Positions 14,150 to 23,046 of a stretch of 64,000 nucleotides of DNA are shown piece by piece. Location: NCBI RefSeq assembly GCF_021401245.1, contig NZ_JACBFY010000004.1, positions 530,935 through 594,934 on the forward strand, read 5' to 3'. The first letter of the stretch is position 1, and the number at the start of each line of letters is the position of its first letter. The position numbers and the translations under genes are program-made. Under the pieces are notes generated by a model. That model ran no database searches. It was not told the origin of the DNA and saw only the letters and a list, made by a program, of their open reading frames with translations. The stretch is from Pseudacidovorax sp. NFM-22 (GTDB lineage: Bacteria > Pseudomonadota > Gammaproteobacteria > Burkholderiales > Burkholderiaceae_C).

Positions 14150-14704
14150 ATGGACATGCAAGGCAGCCGCCCCCTGGGCGTGACCCAGCAACAGGCCTGG
14201 GAGGCCCTCAACGACCCCGAGACGCTCAAGCGCTGCCTGCCCGGTTGCGACAAGTTCGAGGCCACGGGCGAAGGCCAGTACACCGTCACCATGGCCGTGA
14301 AGGTGGGCCCGGTGTCGGCCAAGTTCGCGGGCAAGGTCACGCTCAGCGACATTCAGCCGCCCGAGAGCTACCGACTCAGCTTCGAAGGGCAGGGCGGCGT
14401 GGCCGGCTTCGGCAAGGGCGCGTCTTCGGTGTCGCTGGCACCCACCGACACCGGCTGCACGCTCAGCTACACCGTGCAGGCGCAGGTGGGCGGCAAGATC
14501 GCGCAGCTGGGCCAGCGGCTGATCGACGGCGCGGCCAAGTCCATGGCCGACGACTTCTTCAAGCGCTTCGATGCCGAGATGCAGCGCCTGCACGGCGTGC
14601 CGCCCGCCGCTGGCGAGCCGGCGGAGGAAGCCAAGACCGGCGCCGTCGCCGGCCTCATGCAGAAGATGGGCTTCGGCAAGAAGGACAAGTCCGAGGAGGG
14701 CTGA
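14150..14704 (+). CDS. coxG: CoxG family protein (SRPBCC fold)
   Basis: A 184-residue protein with the CoxG START/SRPBCC-type domain over residues 1-150 (LGVTQQQAWEALNDPE, LKRCLPGC, YTVTMAVKVGPVSAKF, GQRLIDGAAKSMADDFF). The C-terminal tail is short, basic and amphipathic (LMQKMGFGKKDK). CoxG is thought to recruit CO dehydrogenase to the membrane in carboxydotrophs; here it may attach the CoxSLM enzyme to the respiratory chain. CAGGAG precedes the start. Confidence 0.9.
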   Translation: MDMQGSRPLGVTQQQAWEALNDPETLKRCLPGCDKFEATGEGQYTVTMAVKVGPVSAKFAGKVTLSDIQPPESYRLSFEGQGGVAGFGKGASSVSLAPTDTGCTLSYTVQAQVGGKIAQLGQRLIDGAAKSMADDFFKRFDAEMQRLHGVPPAAGEPAEEAKTGAVAGLMQKMGFGKKDKSEEG

Positions 14705-14709
14705 ACACG

Positions 14710-15723
14710 ATGGAAAACCTCGACGTGATGGTGCTGCGCCAACTGCGCGACTGGCGCCAGGCTGGCCGCCGGGCGCTGCTGGCGACGGTGGTGCGCACCT
14801 GGGGCTCGTCGCCGCGACCTGTGGGTTCCATCATGGCGCTGGCGGAAGACGGCGCGGTGGTCGGCTCCGTCTCCGGCGGCTGCATCGAGGACGACCTGAT
14901 CGCCCGCCACAGCCGCGTCGGCCAGCAGGCCATGCCCACCGGCGCACCGGCGCGGGTCAAGTACGGCATCACCGCCGACGAGGCGCACCGCTTCGGCCTG
15001 CCCTGCGGCGGCACGCTGGAGCTGGTGCTGGAGTTCGACCCCGACGCCCATGCGCTGGCCGAGCTGGTGCAGCGGCTGGAGGGCGGCCAGCTCACCCAGC
15101 GCATCGTGCGACTGGCCGACGGCGCCGTCACGCTCGAAGCCGCTCACGCCCCGGCCGAGCTCGTCATCGACGACACACGGCTGGTCAACACCTTCGGCCC
15201 CGAGTACCGCATGCTGCTGATCGGCGCCGGCCAGCTCGCCGAATACCTGGCCACCATGGCCAGCTTCAGCGGCTTCGCCGTCACGCTGTGCGATCCGCGC
15301 GAGGAATACCGTGGCGCCTGGTCGCTGCCCAACGTGCGCCTGTCCACCGAGATGCCCGACGATGCCGTCGCCGCCTTCCGGCCCGACCGGCGCAGCTGCG
15401 TCGTCGCCCTCACGCACGACCCCAAGCTCGACGACCTGGCCCTGCTGGCGGCGCTGGAGACGGACGCCTTCTACGTCGGCGCCATCGGCTCCCGCCGCAA
15501 CGCCCAGGCGCGGCGCGAACGGATGATCGAGCACTTCGACCAGACGCCCGAATCGCTCGCCCGCCTGCGCGGCCCCATCGGCCTGTACATCGGCAGCAAG
15601 ACGCCGCCCGAGATCGCGGTGAGCGTGATGGCCGAGATCCTGGCCGTGAAGAACGGCGTGGCCCTCCCGCGCGAGATGGAGGTGGCGCAGGCCAAGGAAC
15701 AGTTGCAGGCGCAGCCGGGGTAG
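14710..15723 (+). CDS. XdhC/CoxF-family molybdenum cofactor maturation protein
   Basis: A 337-residue XdhC-family protein. The N-terminal XdhC/CoxI domain includes VRTWGSSPRPVGS, SVSGGCIEDDLI and GLPCGGTLEL. The C-terminal Rossmann-type XdhC domain includes LLIGAGQLAEYLA, VALTHDPKLDDLALL and YVGAIGSRRNAQ. In related systems such proteins bind and sulfurate the molybdenum cofactor and insert it into the large subunit. It ends the seven-gene operon, five bases after coxG. CoxF or CoxI naming is ambiguous, so no symbol is given. Confidence 0.88.
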   Translation: MENLDVMVLRQLRDWRQAGRRALLATVVRTWGSSPRPVGSIMALAEDGAVVGSVSGGCIEDDLIARHSRVGQQAMPTGAPARVKYGITADEAHRFGLPCGGTLELVLEFDPDAHALAELVQRLEGGQLTQRIVRLADGAVTLEAAHAPAELVIDDTRLVNTFGPEYRMLLIGAGQLAEYLATMASFSGFAVTLCDPREEYRGAWSLPNVRLSTEMPDDAVAAFRPDRRSCVVALTHDPKLDDLALLAALETDAFYVGAIGSRRNAQARRERMIEHFDQTPESLARLRGPIGLYIGSKTPPEIAVSVMAEILAVKNGVALPREMEVAQAKEQLQAQPG

Positions 15724-15743
15724 GCGCCGACCCCATCGGCGCC
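15723..15743 (+). terminator. Hairpin after the cox-like operon
   Basis: A perfect 8-bp inverted repeat GGCGCCGA / TCGGCGCC with a 5-nt loop begins at the last base of the XdhC-type stop codon. There is no T-tract. The position at the operon end suggests termination or 3' protection. Confidence 0.4.
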
Positions 15744-15844
15744 GGTCTGGAGCGCCGGACCGGGCGGGGCACTGCGCGCGCGCCTGCAAGCCCGCAACCG
15801 TCGCGCTACAGTGCCGGGCTTTTCCGCTTCAGCTCTTTTCCGCC

Positions 15845-16906
15845 ATGCAACGCATCCAGCTCGGTCGCAGCGATCTGCACGTCACGCCCATCTGCCTGGG
15901 CACCATGACCTTCGGCGAACAGGTGGACGAGCCCACCGCGCACGACATCCTCGACCACGCGGTGGCCCGCGGCGTCGACTTCCTGGACACGGCCGAGATG
16001 TACGCGGTGCCCGCCCGCAAGGAAACCTACGGCGCCACCGAGACCATCCTCGGCAACTGGTTCGCCAAGAATCCCGGCCTGCGCCAGAAGCTCACGCTGG
16101 CCACCAAGGTGGCGGGCCCGTCGCGCGGCATGCCCTGGGTGCGCGAAGGGGGTGGCATGACGGCCGCGGACATCGTGGCTTCCTGCGAAGGCAGCCTGCG
16201 CCGGCTGCAGACGGATGTCATCGACCTCTACCAGATCCACTGGCCCGAACGCAACGTGCCCGCCTTCGGCACGATGTACTACGACCCCACCAAGGAACGC
16301 ACGCAGACCTCGATCCACGAGCAGTTGGACGCGCTGGCCGGCCTGGTGAAGGCGGGCAAGGTGCGCTACATCGGCCTGTCCAACGAGACGCCCTACGGCG
16401 TGCACGAGTTCGTGCGTCTGGCCGAGCAGCACAACCTGCCGCGCGTGGCCACGGTGCAGAACGTCTACTGCCTTCTCAGCCGCGCGCTGGAGAACGGCCT
16501 GGACGAGACCATGCACCGGCTGGATGTCTCGCTGCTGGCCTATTCGCCGCTGGGCTTCGGCCTGCTGACCGGCAAGTACGACGCCAGCGGCACCGAAGGC
16601 CCGGATGCGCCCGAGGACGGCCGCATCGCTCGCTACGAATCGGTGCGCAAGCAGCGCTGGGGCCGGCCCGAGGCGCTCGCCGCCGCGCGCCGCTACAACC
16701 AGCTTGCGCGCGACCACGGCATGACGCCCGCGCGCCTCGCGCTCGCCTTCTGCTACACCAAGTGGCAGGTGGCCAGCACCATCATCGGCGTCACGACGAA
16801 GGCGCAGCTGGACGAGGACCTGGACGCCTGGGGCACCACGCTGTCGCCCGAGCTGCTGGCCGAGATCGACCGCATTCGTTGGGAGATGCGCGACCCCGCG
16901 AACTGA
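15845..16906 (+). CDS. Aldo/keto reductase, Tas-like
   Basis: A 353-residue NADPH-dependent aldo/keto reductase closest in pattern to E. coli Tas. The barrel start reads LGRSDLHVTPICLGTMTFGEQ, with the catalytic Asp/Tyr in DFLDTAEMY, the Lys in LATKVAG and the His in DLYQIHWPER. The NADP loop near the C-terminus includes GVTTKAQLDEDL. The physiological substrate is unknown. It probably forms an operon with ybaK, which starts one base after this stop codon. Confidence 0.88.
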   Translation: MQRIQLGRSDLHVTPICLGTMTFGEQVDEPTAHDILDHAVARGVDFLDTAEMYAVPARKETYGATETILGNWFAKNPGLRQKLTLATKVAGPSRGMPWVREGGGMTAADIVASCEGSLRRLQTDVIDLYQIHWPERNVPAFGTMYYDPTKERTQTSIHEQLDALAGLVKAGKVRYIGLSNETPYGVHEFVRLAEQHNLPRVATVQNVYCLLSRALENGLDETMHRLDVSLLAYSPLGFGLLTGKYDASGTEGPDAPEDGRIARYESVRKQRWGRPEALAAARRYNQLARDHGMTPARLALAFCYTKWQVASTIIGVTTKAQLDEDLDAWGTTLSPELLAEIDRIRWEMRDPAN

Positions 16907-16907
16907 G

Positions 16908-17405
16908 ATGGCCAAGAAGGACAAGGCCCATGTGTCGGAGACGCCCGCCACGGCCGTGCTGCGCGCGGCCAAGGTGGCCTTCACCGAGCATCCCTACGAG
17001 TACCTGGAGCACGGCGGCGCGCAGCACAGCGCGGCGGTGCTGGGCTTCGACCCCTTCACGGTGGTCAAGACGCTGGTGATGCAGGACCAGGACGCCAAGC
17101 CGCTCATCGTGCTGATGCACGGCAACCGCACGGTGTCGACCAAGAACCTCGCGCGGCAGATCGGCGCCAAGTCGGTGGAGCCCTGCAAGCCCGAGGTGGC
17201 CCAGCGCCACAGCGGCTACCAGGTGGGCGGCACCTCGCCCTTCGGCACGCGGCGGGACATGCCGGTCTACATCGAGTCGACCATCCTCGACCTGCCGCGC
17301 ATCTGCATCAACGGCGGGCGGCGCGGCTACCTGGTCGGCATCGATCCGCAGGTGTGCGTGCAACTGCTCGGCGCGCGGCCGGTGCAGTGCGCGCTGGCAG
17401 AATGA
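16908..17405 (+). CDS. ybaK: Cys-tRNA(Pro)/Cys-tRNA(Cys) deacylase YbaK
   Basis: A 165-residue member of the YbaK/EbsC editing family. It hydrolyses Cys-tRNA(Pro) mistakenly made by prolyl-tRNA synthetase, working in trans. Seen here are FDPFTVVKTLV with the family's catalytic Lys, the block HGNRTVSTKNLAR, and the GGTSPFG loop that positions the substrate. The length matches the family (about 160). Its ATG lies directly after the stop of the aldo/keto reductase gene, so translation is likely coupled. Confidence 0.92.
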   Translation: MAKKDKAHVSETPATAVLRAAKVAFTEHPYEYLEHGGAQHSAAVLGFDPFTVVKTLVMQDQDAKPLIVLMHGNRTVSTKNLARQIGAKSVEPCKPEVAQRHSGYQVGGTSPFGTRRDMPVYIESTILDLPRICINGGRRGYLVGIDPQVCVQLLGARPVQCALAE

Positions 17406-17408
17406 GGC

Positions 17409-17427
17409 GCGGCCCGAGCGGGGCCGC
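17409..17427 (+). terminator. Hairpin downstream of ybaK
   Basis: GCGGCCC and GGGCCGC form a perfect 7-bp stem with a 5-nt loop four bases after the ybaK stop; flanking bases extend it with a bulge. A pyrimidine-rich stretch follows but no T-tract, so it is a weak terminator at best. Confidence 0.35.
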
Positions 17428-17522
17428 CTCTCTCACGTCTTCCACGATTCCCGAATACCCAGACGCCGCCTTCCGAGCGGCGCGCAGCGGCCGCGCATGA
17501 GGCGGCCGGCGAAGGTCCTTCC

Positions 17523-18179
17523 ATGAGCCTGTCCATGTCCTCCATCCTCGTCATCATTGCGGCCTACCTGATCGGCTCGCTGTCTTTCGCCGTGATCGTC
17601 AGCCGCCTGATGGGCATGGACGATCCACGCAGCTACGGCAGCGGCAACCCGGGCGCCACCAATGTGCTGCGCTCCGGCCGCAAGGGCGCGGCCCTGGCCA
17701 CGCTGCTGCTGGACGCCGCCAAGGGCTGGCTGCCGGTGTTCCTGGTGCGGCGCTTCGGCGCGGCCTACGGGCTGGACGAGAGCGTGGCCGCACTCGCCGG
17801 CCTGGCCGCCTTCCTGGGCCACCTGTACCCGGTGTTCTTCGGCTTCAAGGGCGGCAAGGGCGTCGCCACCGCCGCCGGCGTGCTGCTGGGCATCGACTGG
17901 ATGTTGGGCCTGGCGACCGGGCTGACCTGGATCATCATCGCCTTCTTCTTCCGCTACTCCTCGCTGGCGGCGCTGGTGGCGGCCTTCTTCGCGCCGGCCT
18001 ACTACCTGCTGGGCGGCGGCATCGCCTGGCCGCTGCACCGTGGCGTGCTCGCGGCCATCGTGGTCATGGGCCTGCTGCTGGTGTGGCGCCACCGCGAGAA
18101 CATCCGCCGGCTGCTGGCCGGCACCGAATCGCGGCTTGGTTCCAAGGCGAAGGCCAAGGTCAAGACGTCCTCCTCCTGA
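17523..18179 (+). CDS. plsY: Glycerol-3-phosphate acyltransferase PlsY
   Basis: A 218-residue inner-membrane enzyme that moves an acyl group from acyl-phosphate to glycerol 3-phosphate, the first step of phosphatidic acid synthesis. Family motifs are intact: [11 protein letters not shown] (residues about 40-50), the phosphate-binding [11 protein letters not shown], and hydrophobic helices throughout. The tail is basic ([10 protein letters not shown]). Its start at 17523 follows a purine-rich stretch GAAGG. A RidA gene follows after 11 bases. Confidence 0.92.
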   Translation: MSLSMSSILVIIAAYLIGSLSFAVIVSRLMGMDDPRSYGSGNPGATNVLRSGRKGAALATLLLDAAKGWLPVFLVRRFGAAYGLDESVAALAGLAAFLGHLYPVFFGFKGGKGVATAAGVLLGIDWMLGLATGLTWIIIAFFFRYSSLAALVAAFFAPAYYLLGGGIAWPLHRGVLAAIVVMGLLLVWRHRENIRRLLAGTESRLGSKAKAKVKTSSS

Positions 18180-18190
18180 TCAGGATTCCC

Positions 18191-18544
18191 ATGCCAGAAC
18201 TCAAGCGCTTCCACGTCGGCCCCCGTCTGTCGGAGATGGCCGTTTACAACGGCACCGTCTATCTGGCCGGCCAGGTGCCGGACGACACCACGCAGGACAT
18301 CCGCGGCCAGACGGCCCAGGTGCTGGCCATGGTCGACCGCCTGTTGGCCGAGGCCGGCAGCGACAAGACCCGCATCCTGATGACGCAGATCTTCCTGACC
18401 GACATCAGCGAGATCGGCGCCATGAACGAGGTGTGGGACGCCTGGGTGCCCGCCGGTCACACGCCGCCGCGCGCCACCGTGCAGGCGGCGCTGGCCAATG
18501 CGGCCTACAAGATCGAGATCGTCGTCACGGCCGCGCTGGCCTGA
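18191..18544 (+). CDS. RidA/YjgF family protein
   Basis: A 117-residue RidA-fold protein; family members form trimers that deaminate reactive enamine/imine intermediates. Conserved pieces are VYLAGQVPDD, an ILMTQIFLTDI strand, and PPRATVQAALA. In archetypal RidA the active Arg lies in a PxRxxV motif, which here is PPRATV, so activity is plausible. It belongs to the YoaB-like group by length and lack of the archetypal YSQA start. It is probably co-transcribed with plsY. Confidence 0.85.
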   Translation: MPELKRFHVGPRLSEMAVYNGTVYLAGQVPDDTTQDIRGQTAQVLAMVDRLLAEAGSDKTRILMTQIFLTDISEIGAMNEVWDAWVPAGHTPPRATVQAALANAAYKIEIVVTAALA

Positions 18545-18600
18545 CCGCCCCGCCGCAACGGCGCGCGAGCGCTTCGAGCACGACGCGACTTCGGACCGCC

Positions 18601-19356
18601 ATGCACGGCAGCAGCTCGGACGACGATGCGCTGACGGTCGGCCCACCCCGGTTCATCGACCGCCTGTGGGCCTGGATGGAAGGCCGCCCGCTGCGCCGCG
18701 CGGCTGTGGCCGTGGTGGCGTTCCTCGTGGCCTTCAGCGGGCTGTTCGCCTCGTGGATCGGGGTGGCGCTGTGGCGCGGCTCGACGGACCGCAATGCCGG
18801 GGCGGTGGCGCTGCTGTACGTGCTGGTGCCCTTCATCGCCGTGGTCATGCTCTTCATGATCCAGCGCATGATGTACCGGCTGCTGTGGAACCAGGAACGC
18901 GCCATGGCTCGCGGCGAATGGCGGCCGGGCGATCGGGTGCCGCCACCCGGTCCTCGATCCACGCCTCCAGCCCCGTCGGTGTCCTGGCCGTGGACGTTGC
19001 GCGCGCGGCATGCGCTGCTCTACGTGCTCACGCTTGCCGGACTGCTGTACGGCTTCATGCCCTATGAACACCAGGTCGAGCTGGGGCGGCTGGTCTGGCG
19101 GCTGGGCTCGGGCACGGCCACGCGGCGGCAACTGCCGGTGCTGCTCTTCGGCTACCTGCCCCTCGTCGTCTTCGGGTTGCTGGCCGTCGCGCTGACCCAC
19201 CGCCAGCGGCGCCGGCGGGACGCAGGACGGCTCGACGCCCGCGCGCGCCTGGTGCTGCGGGCCGAGATGAACTGGCTGTGGGCTTTCGCGACGGCGGCCA
19301 CGATGACCATCCTGATGCTGCAGTTCTTCGGCCAGCTCATCGTCGCCAAACTCTGA
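18601..19356 (+). CDS. Hypothetical multi-pass membrane protein
   Basis: A 251-residue protein I do not recognise. It has about five hydrophobic helices: near residues 34-56, 62-84, 128-146, 170-190 and 220-243. A polar Pro/Arg-rich loop (residues about 98-122) separates the halves, and an Arg-rich patch (RQRRRRD) lies before the last helix, placing that side in the cytoplasm. No enzymatic motif is visible. The Shine-Dalgarno is weak and a start at 18675 is possible. It is convergent with the aspartic protease gene that follows. Confidence 0.7.
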   Translation: MHGSSSDDDALTVGPPRFIDRLWAWMEGRPLRRAAVAVVAFLVAFSGLFASWIGVALWRGSTDRNAGAVALLYVLVPFIAVVMLFMIQRMMYRLLWNQERAMARGEWRPGDRVPPPGPRSTPPAPSVSWPWTLRARHALLYVLTLAGLLYGFMPYEHQVELGRLVWRLGSGTATRRQLPVLLFGYLPLVVFGLLAVALTHRQRRRRDAGRLDARARLVLRAEMNWLWAFATAATMTILMLQFFGQLIVAKL

Positions 19357-19392
19357 CGCACGCCCGGCTCCCGCGCTGCCCGGCCGGGCGAT

Positions 19393-20067
19393 TCAGTAGC
19401 GCCGTTCCAGCACCATCTGGTCGGCGTCGCGCCGCATCGAGAAGCGGTTGATGAAGCTGTTGCCCAGCAGCACATAGGGCATGGCTTGTGGCGAGACGAC
19501 GGCATCGACGTCGTACACCGTCACGTCGCCCACCTTCACCGACTCCAGCTTGATCCGCCAGCCCGGCGCCGTGCCGTTGGCGGTGTTCATGGTCACCGGC
19601 TGCCCGCGTGTGGGATCGAGGCCGATGCGCTGTGCGTCGGCCATGGACAGGGCCACCGCGGTGGCGCCCGTGTCCAGCATGAAGGTCACCGGTCGGCCGT
19701 TGATCCCGCCGGCCGTCACGAAGTGGCCCCGGCTGTCCGCCGTCAGCACGATGCGGCTGCCCCCGCCGCCGCCCCCCGACCCGCCGACGCTCACCGGCGC
19801 GCCCATGCGCAGCGCTAGCCGTTTGCCGCCGGACTCCACCACGGCCTCGCCGTCCTGCACGCTCACCAGCCGCACGCCCTGCAGACTCTCTCCGGGCGCC
19901 AGCGTGCGAGGCGCGCCCCCACCCACGATCAGGATCGCGCGGCTGCCGATGGTGCCGGTCAGCGTGATCGATTGGGTCTGGCTCTGGGCTTGAGCGTGGG
20001 CGTGCGTACTGAGCGCAAAGCCCGCCGCGAGGATTGAAGCGAGGACGGCTGCGCGTGTGAGTTTCAT
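19393..20067 (-). CDS. Secreted/periplasmic retropepsin-like aspartic protease
   Basis: A 224-residue single-domain aspartic protease of the bacterial retropepsin-like (clan AA, TIGR02281) type. A signal peptide spans residues 1-26 and ends AHAQA. The middle region has a Gly-rich linker (GGSGGGGGG) before the catalytic block FMLDTGATAVALS, with Asp in DTGAT. The C-terminal part holds the usual LLGNSFINRF. As one DTG motif is present, it must dimerise to be active. The substrate is unknown. It is monocistronic and faces the membrane protein gene. Confidence 0.87.
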   Translation of the reverse strand: MKLTRAAVLASILAAGFALSTHAHAQAQSQTQSITLTGTIGSRAILIVGGGAPRTLAPGESLQGVRLVSVQDGEAVVESGGKRLALRMGAPVSVGGSGGGGGGSRIVLTADSRGHFVTAGGINGRPVTFMLDTGATAVALSMADAQRIGLDPTRGQPVTMNTANGTAPGWRIKLESVKVGDVTVYDVDAVVSPQAMPYVLLGNSFINRFSMRRDADQMVLERRY

Positions 20068-20127
20068 CGCCGAAACCTATCGCGCAGCGTCGTTGCCGCC
20101 AGTGACGCAACTCGCCCGACTGCACCG

Positions 20128-20330
20128 AAGGCCGCGGAGCAGGCCATGCCAGTGCACCCCAGGAACTGGCTGTGCCAGGCCTGCGGGTGCGCCCCCCTCC
20201 AAGCCGAAGGCGTCAGAGAGGGGCTGAGGGCCGCGGCTCCAAGCCTGCCAGTGCAGGCTTGGACGTGCCCGAAGAGCAGCCGCCTCTGGCGGCCGCCCGG
20301 AGCCGCGAAGCGGCATGGGGGGTTCACGCC
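20128..20330. repeat. Dispersed intergenic repeat, copy 1 (with 75-bp insert)
   Basis: This stretch next to the yajQ stop is collinear with the reverse complement of 47182-47312. Shared blocks include GGGTGCGCCCCCCTCC, AAGCCGAAGGCGTCAGA and GAGCCGCGAAGCGGC. In both copies the GAGCCGC end lies directly against the stop codon of the neighbouring gene. Copy 1 carries an extra segment (about 20224-20298), absent from copy 2, that contains a perfect 10-bp hairpin: CCAAGCCTGC at 20239-20248 and GCAGGCTTGG at 20253-20262. It is likely a REP-like element; no coding sequence is seen. Confidence 0.75.
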
Positions 20331-20816
20331 TCAATCTCTGAAGTTGTCAAAAGAGACCGGCAGATCGGCCACATCCTTGCGGATCAGCGCCATCGCCGCC
20401 TGCAGGTCGTCGCGCTTGGCACCGGTCACGCGCACGGCATCGCCCTGGATGGCCGCCTGCACCTTGAGCTTGCTGTCCTTGAGCAGGCGCTGGATCTTCT
20501 TGCCCGTGTCCGAGTCGACGCCGCTCTTGACCTTGAAGACCTGCTTGACCTTGTCGCCGCCGATCTTCTGCACGTCGCCCTTGTCCAGGAAGCGCACGTC
20601 GACGTTGCGCTTGGTGAGCTTGCCGCGCACGATGTCCTCGATCTGCGCCAGCTGGAAATCGGCGTTGCCGATCAGGATGATTTCCTTGTCCTTGAGCTCG
20701 ACCGAGGCCGGCGTGCCCTTGAAGTCGAAGCGGGTGGCGATTTCCTTGGAGGCGGTGTCGATGGCGTTGCGCACCTCGACCATGTTGGGTTCGCAGACAG
20801 TGTCGAAAGAGGGCAT
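20331..20816 (-). CDS. yajQ: YajQ family nucleotide/cyclic di-GMP-binding protein
   Basis: A 161-residue protein with two ferredoxin-like halves, typical of YajQ. Diagnostic stretches are [31 protein letters not shown], and the C-terminal [10 protein letters not shown]. Family members bind nucleotides, and some bind cyclic di-GMP and act as transcriptional co-regulators; which holds here is unknown. AGGAGAACACCCC precedes the ATG at 20816. It is divergent from murB, about 100 bases away. Confidence 0.93.
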   Translation of the reverse strand: MPSFDTVCEPNMVEVRNAIDTASKEIATRFDFKGTPASVELKDKEIILIGNADFQLAQIEDIVRGKLTKRNVDVRFLDKGDVQKIGGDKVKQVFKVKSGVDSDTGKKIQRLLKDSKLKVQAAIQGDAVRVTGAKRDDLQAAMALIRKDVADLPVSFDNFRD

Positions 20817-20920
20817 GGGGTGTTCTCCTGAGGGTGTCGCGCCCGGGCGCGGTGCCGGGGGCGGAAGAGGGCGCCGCCCGCGGGCGCGGGCCCGAGGCGG
20901 CTGGATGCGAAAATTCTCCC

Positions 20921-21976
20921 ATGATCGCCGAGCGCAACGTCCCCCTTCAATCCCACAACAGCTTCGGCATCGTCGCCCGCGCCCAGCAGCTTGTCCGCAT
21001 CCGCAGCGAGGACGACATCGCCGAGGTGCTGGCCCGCGAGGACTGGCGCGCGATGCCCAAGTTCGTGCTCGGTGGCGGCAGCAACATCGTCATCACCGGC
21101 GACGTCAAGCCGCTGGTGCTCAAGGTCGAGATTCCCGGCCGCCGCGTGGTCGAAGACACGCCGAAGGGCTGCATCGTCGAGATCGGCGCCGGCGAGCTGT
21201 GGCACGACACCGTGCGCTGGACGCTGGAGCAGGGCTGCCCCGGCCTGGAGAACATGGCCATGATCCCGGGCACCGTGGGCGGCGCCCCGGTGCAGAACAT
21301 CGGTGCCTATGGCGTGGAGCTGCAGGATCGTTTCGAGTCGCTGGACGGCATCGACCTGGAAACCGGCCGCCGCTTCACCCTCGACGCGGCCCAGTGCGCC
21401 TTCGGCTACCGCGATTCGGTGTTCAAGCATCCGCCGGGCAGCGGCCCCAACGACTTCGGCCTGGCCGGCCGCGCGCTCATCACGCGGGTGCGGCTGCGCC
21501 TGCCGCGGCCCTGGAAGCCGGAGCTGGGTTATCTGGACTTGGCGCGCAAGGCGGCCGAGAGCGGCATCCACGAGCCGACGCCCATGCAGGTCTTCGACTG
21601 GGTCTGCGCCATTCGCCAGGCCAAGCTGCCGGACTGGCGCGTGCTGGGCAATGCGGGCAGCTTCTTCAAGAACCCGACGGTCACGCCGGAACAGTGCGCG
21701 GACATCATCGCCCGCGAGCCGCGCATCGTGCACTACCCCATGCCCGACGGCACGGTGAAGCTGGCGGCGGGCTGGCTGATCGATGCCTGCGGCTGGAAGG
21801 GCAAGTCGGTGGGAAATGCCGGCGTCTACGAAAAGCAGGCGCTGGTGCTGGTCAACCGCGGGGGAAACACGCACCCCGCCACCGGCGGTGAGGTGATGAC
21901 TCTGGCCAAGGCCATCCAGACCAGCGTCTACGAGCGCTTCGGCATCCGGCTGGAGCCGGAGCCGGTCGTCGTCTGA
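20921..21976 (+). CDS. murB: UDP-N-acetylmuramate dehydrogenase MurB
   Basis: A 351-residue FAD enzyme that reduces UDP-GlcNAc-enolpyruvate to UDP-MurNAc with NADPH in peptidoglycan synthesis. The N-terminal NSFGI and [10 protein letters not shown] form the FAD site. The central block [16 protein letters not shown] is the MurB signature, and NAGSFFKNP carries the catalytic Ser. The C-terminal Glu region reads [11 protein letters not shown]. Length and block order match type I MurB. The start at 20921 gives the usual N-terminus; a longer frame reaches 20834 but lacks family support. Confidence 0.95.
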   Translation: MIAERNVPLQSHNSFGIVARAQQLVRIRSEDDIAEVLAREDWRAMPKFVLGGGSNIVITGDVKPLVLKVEIPGRRVVEDTPKGCIVEIGAGELWHDTVRWTLEQGCPGLENMAMIPGTVGGAPVQNIGAYGVELQDRFESLDGIDLETGRRFTLDAAQCAFGYRDSVFKHPPGSGPNDFGLAGRALITRVRLRLPRPWKPELGYLDLARKAAESGIHEPTPMQVFDWVCAIRQAKLPDWRVLGNAGSFFKNPTVTPEQCADIIAREPRIVHYPMPDGTVKLAAGWLIDACGWKGKSVGNAGVYEKQALVLVNRGGNTHPATGGEVMTLAKAIQTSVYERFGIRLEPEPVVV

Positions 21977-21988
21977 ACGCGCGTTCAG
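21973..21988. other. Perfect palindrome spanning both stop codons of murB and ppnP
   Basis: CTGAACGC at 21973-21980 is followed directly by its inverted copy GCGTTCAG. The murB stop (21974-21976) and the ppnP stop (21987-21985) lie in mirrored positions within it. It may be a small bidirectional end signal; there is no loop or T-tract. Confidence 0.5.
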
Positions 21989-22308
21989 CCGAAGTGGCAG
22001 ATGTAGCTGTAGGGCTCGCCGCTGACCCGGATCTCGAACTTGGCGTTGCCGGGGATGCTGAACTTCTCGCCGGCGGCGGAGCGCTTCCAGTCGCTTTCGC
22101 CCTCCAGGCGGTATTCGCAGCTGCCGGCGGTGCATTCCATGATCTCGGGCGCGCCGGTGCTGAAGGTCAGCGAAGACGGCAGGATCACCCCGACGGTGCA
22201 CTTGCGGCCATCGGCCAGCGTCACGCCGTGCGAGACGCACTTGCCGTCGAAATAGACGTTGGCCGAGGTGGCGACGGACACGCCGTCGAGGGTCTTCTGG
22301 ATGCTCAT
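21985..22308 (-). CDS. ppnP: Pyrimidine/purine nucleoside phosphorylase PpnP
   Basis: A 107-residue single cupin-domain protein. PpnP phosphorolyses several nucleosides to base and ribose 1-phosphate. Family signatures seen are ANVYFDGKCVSHGV, TVGVILPSSLTFST, and the acidic/cysteine block IMECTAGSCEYRL followed by FEIRVSGEPYSYICHF. The length matches the family (94-106). The ATG at 22308 was chosen because the frame upstream shows no conservation. It is convergent with murB. Confidence 0.9.
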   Translation of the reverse strand: MSIQKTLDGVSVATSANVYFDGKCVSHGVTLADGRKCTVGVILPSSLTFSTGAPEIMECTAGSCEYRLEGESDWKRSAAGEKFSIPGNAKFEIRVSGEPYSYICHFG

Positions 22309-22394
22309 GGACTGCAGCGATGAGGAGGATGGAACAGGGCCGCGGATTCTAGGGGCCGGTCGGTCGCGCACCGGCGCAGCCTTCCGGGGTCCGC

Positions 22395-22967
22395 TCACCA
22401 GCGCCGGTGCCAGCCGCGCGAGTAGCCAAAGTTGAGCGACAGGCCCACCGGCGGGTACACATAAGGCGCCGGGTAGGCATAGACCGGCGCAGCCACCGGG
22501 GCGGGGTAATAGACGGGCGCCGGGTACGTGGTCGTGTAGACGGGATAACCGGGCGCCACGACGGCCTGGGGCGTGGCGGCGGGCATCGGTGCATTCGACA
22601 CCACCACCCCGGGCTCCGGGGCCACCTGCTCCCAAGGGGCGCGGGTGGCGTAGGTGTTGCCGGCAGGAGGCGGAACCTGGCCCGTCTGCATGCTCGGCTG
22701 CGGCGTCACCGGGTAGGTGCTGACACCCAGGTCGCTCACCTGCAGGCCGATGGTCTGGCCGGGCGGCGTGTCGGTGCGGGTGGTGTAGGTGCGGCCGTTG
22801 TACTCGTAGCGCACGCTGTAGCCGGTGCGGCCGTTCTCGACGACCGGGGTGCTCGAGAGCACGCGGCCCTCGGCGTACTGGGGCTGGCTCTGGGCGAAGG
22901 CCGGGGCGGCGAGGCTGCCGAGCACGGCCAGGGCCAGGGCGCCGAGCGATGGACGGGGGAAGGTCAT
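22395..22967 (-). CDS. Secreted PAPV-repeat protein of unknown function
   Basis: A 190-residue exported protein. Its signal peptide is residues 1-24 (cleavage after APAFA). The first half (residues 30-80) is a beta-rich region (YSVRYEYNGRTYTTRTDTPPG) seen in small Burkholderiales envelope proteins. The second half has many short PAPV/YPAPV repeats (YPAPVYYPAPVAAPVYAYPAP) before a C-terminal GLSLNFGYSRG stretch. No enzymatic motif is seen. The start at 22967 is supported by GGAG 8 bases upstream; an ATG two codons earlier overlaps that site. Confidence 0.75.
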   Translation of the reverse strand: MTFPRPSLGALALAVLGSLAAPAFAQSQPQYAEGRVLSSTPVVENGRTGYSVRYEYNGRTYTTRTDTPPGQTIGLQVSDLGVSTYPVTPQPSMQTGQVPPPAGNTYATRAPWEQVAPEPGVVVSNAPMPAATPQAVVAPGYPVYTTTYPAPVYYPAPVAAPVYAYPAPYVYPPVGLSLNFGYSRGWHRRW

Positions 22968-23046
22968 GGACATCTCCTGCGTGTGAGAGGCGGCGGATGC
23001 GCCGCAGCCTCGATTGGACGCCACCCGTTGCGGCGGGTTCAATCCC

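Noticed and set aside
15811..17079. Plus-strand 422-codon frame overlapping the aldo/keto reductase
   Set aside because: It is a shifted reading of the reductase and ybaK genes without any conserved motif.
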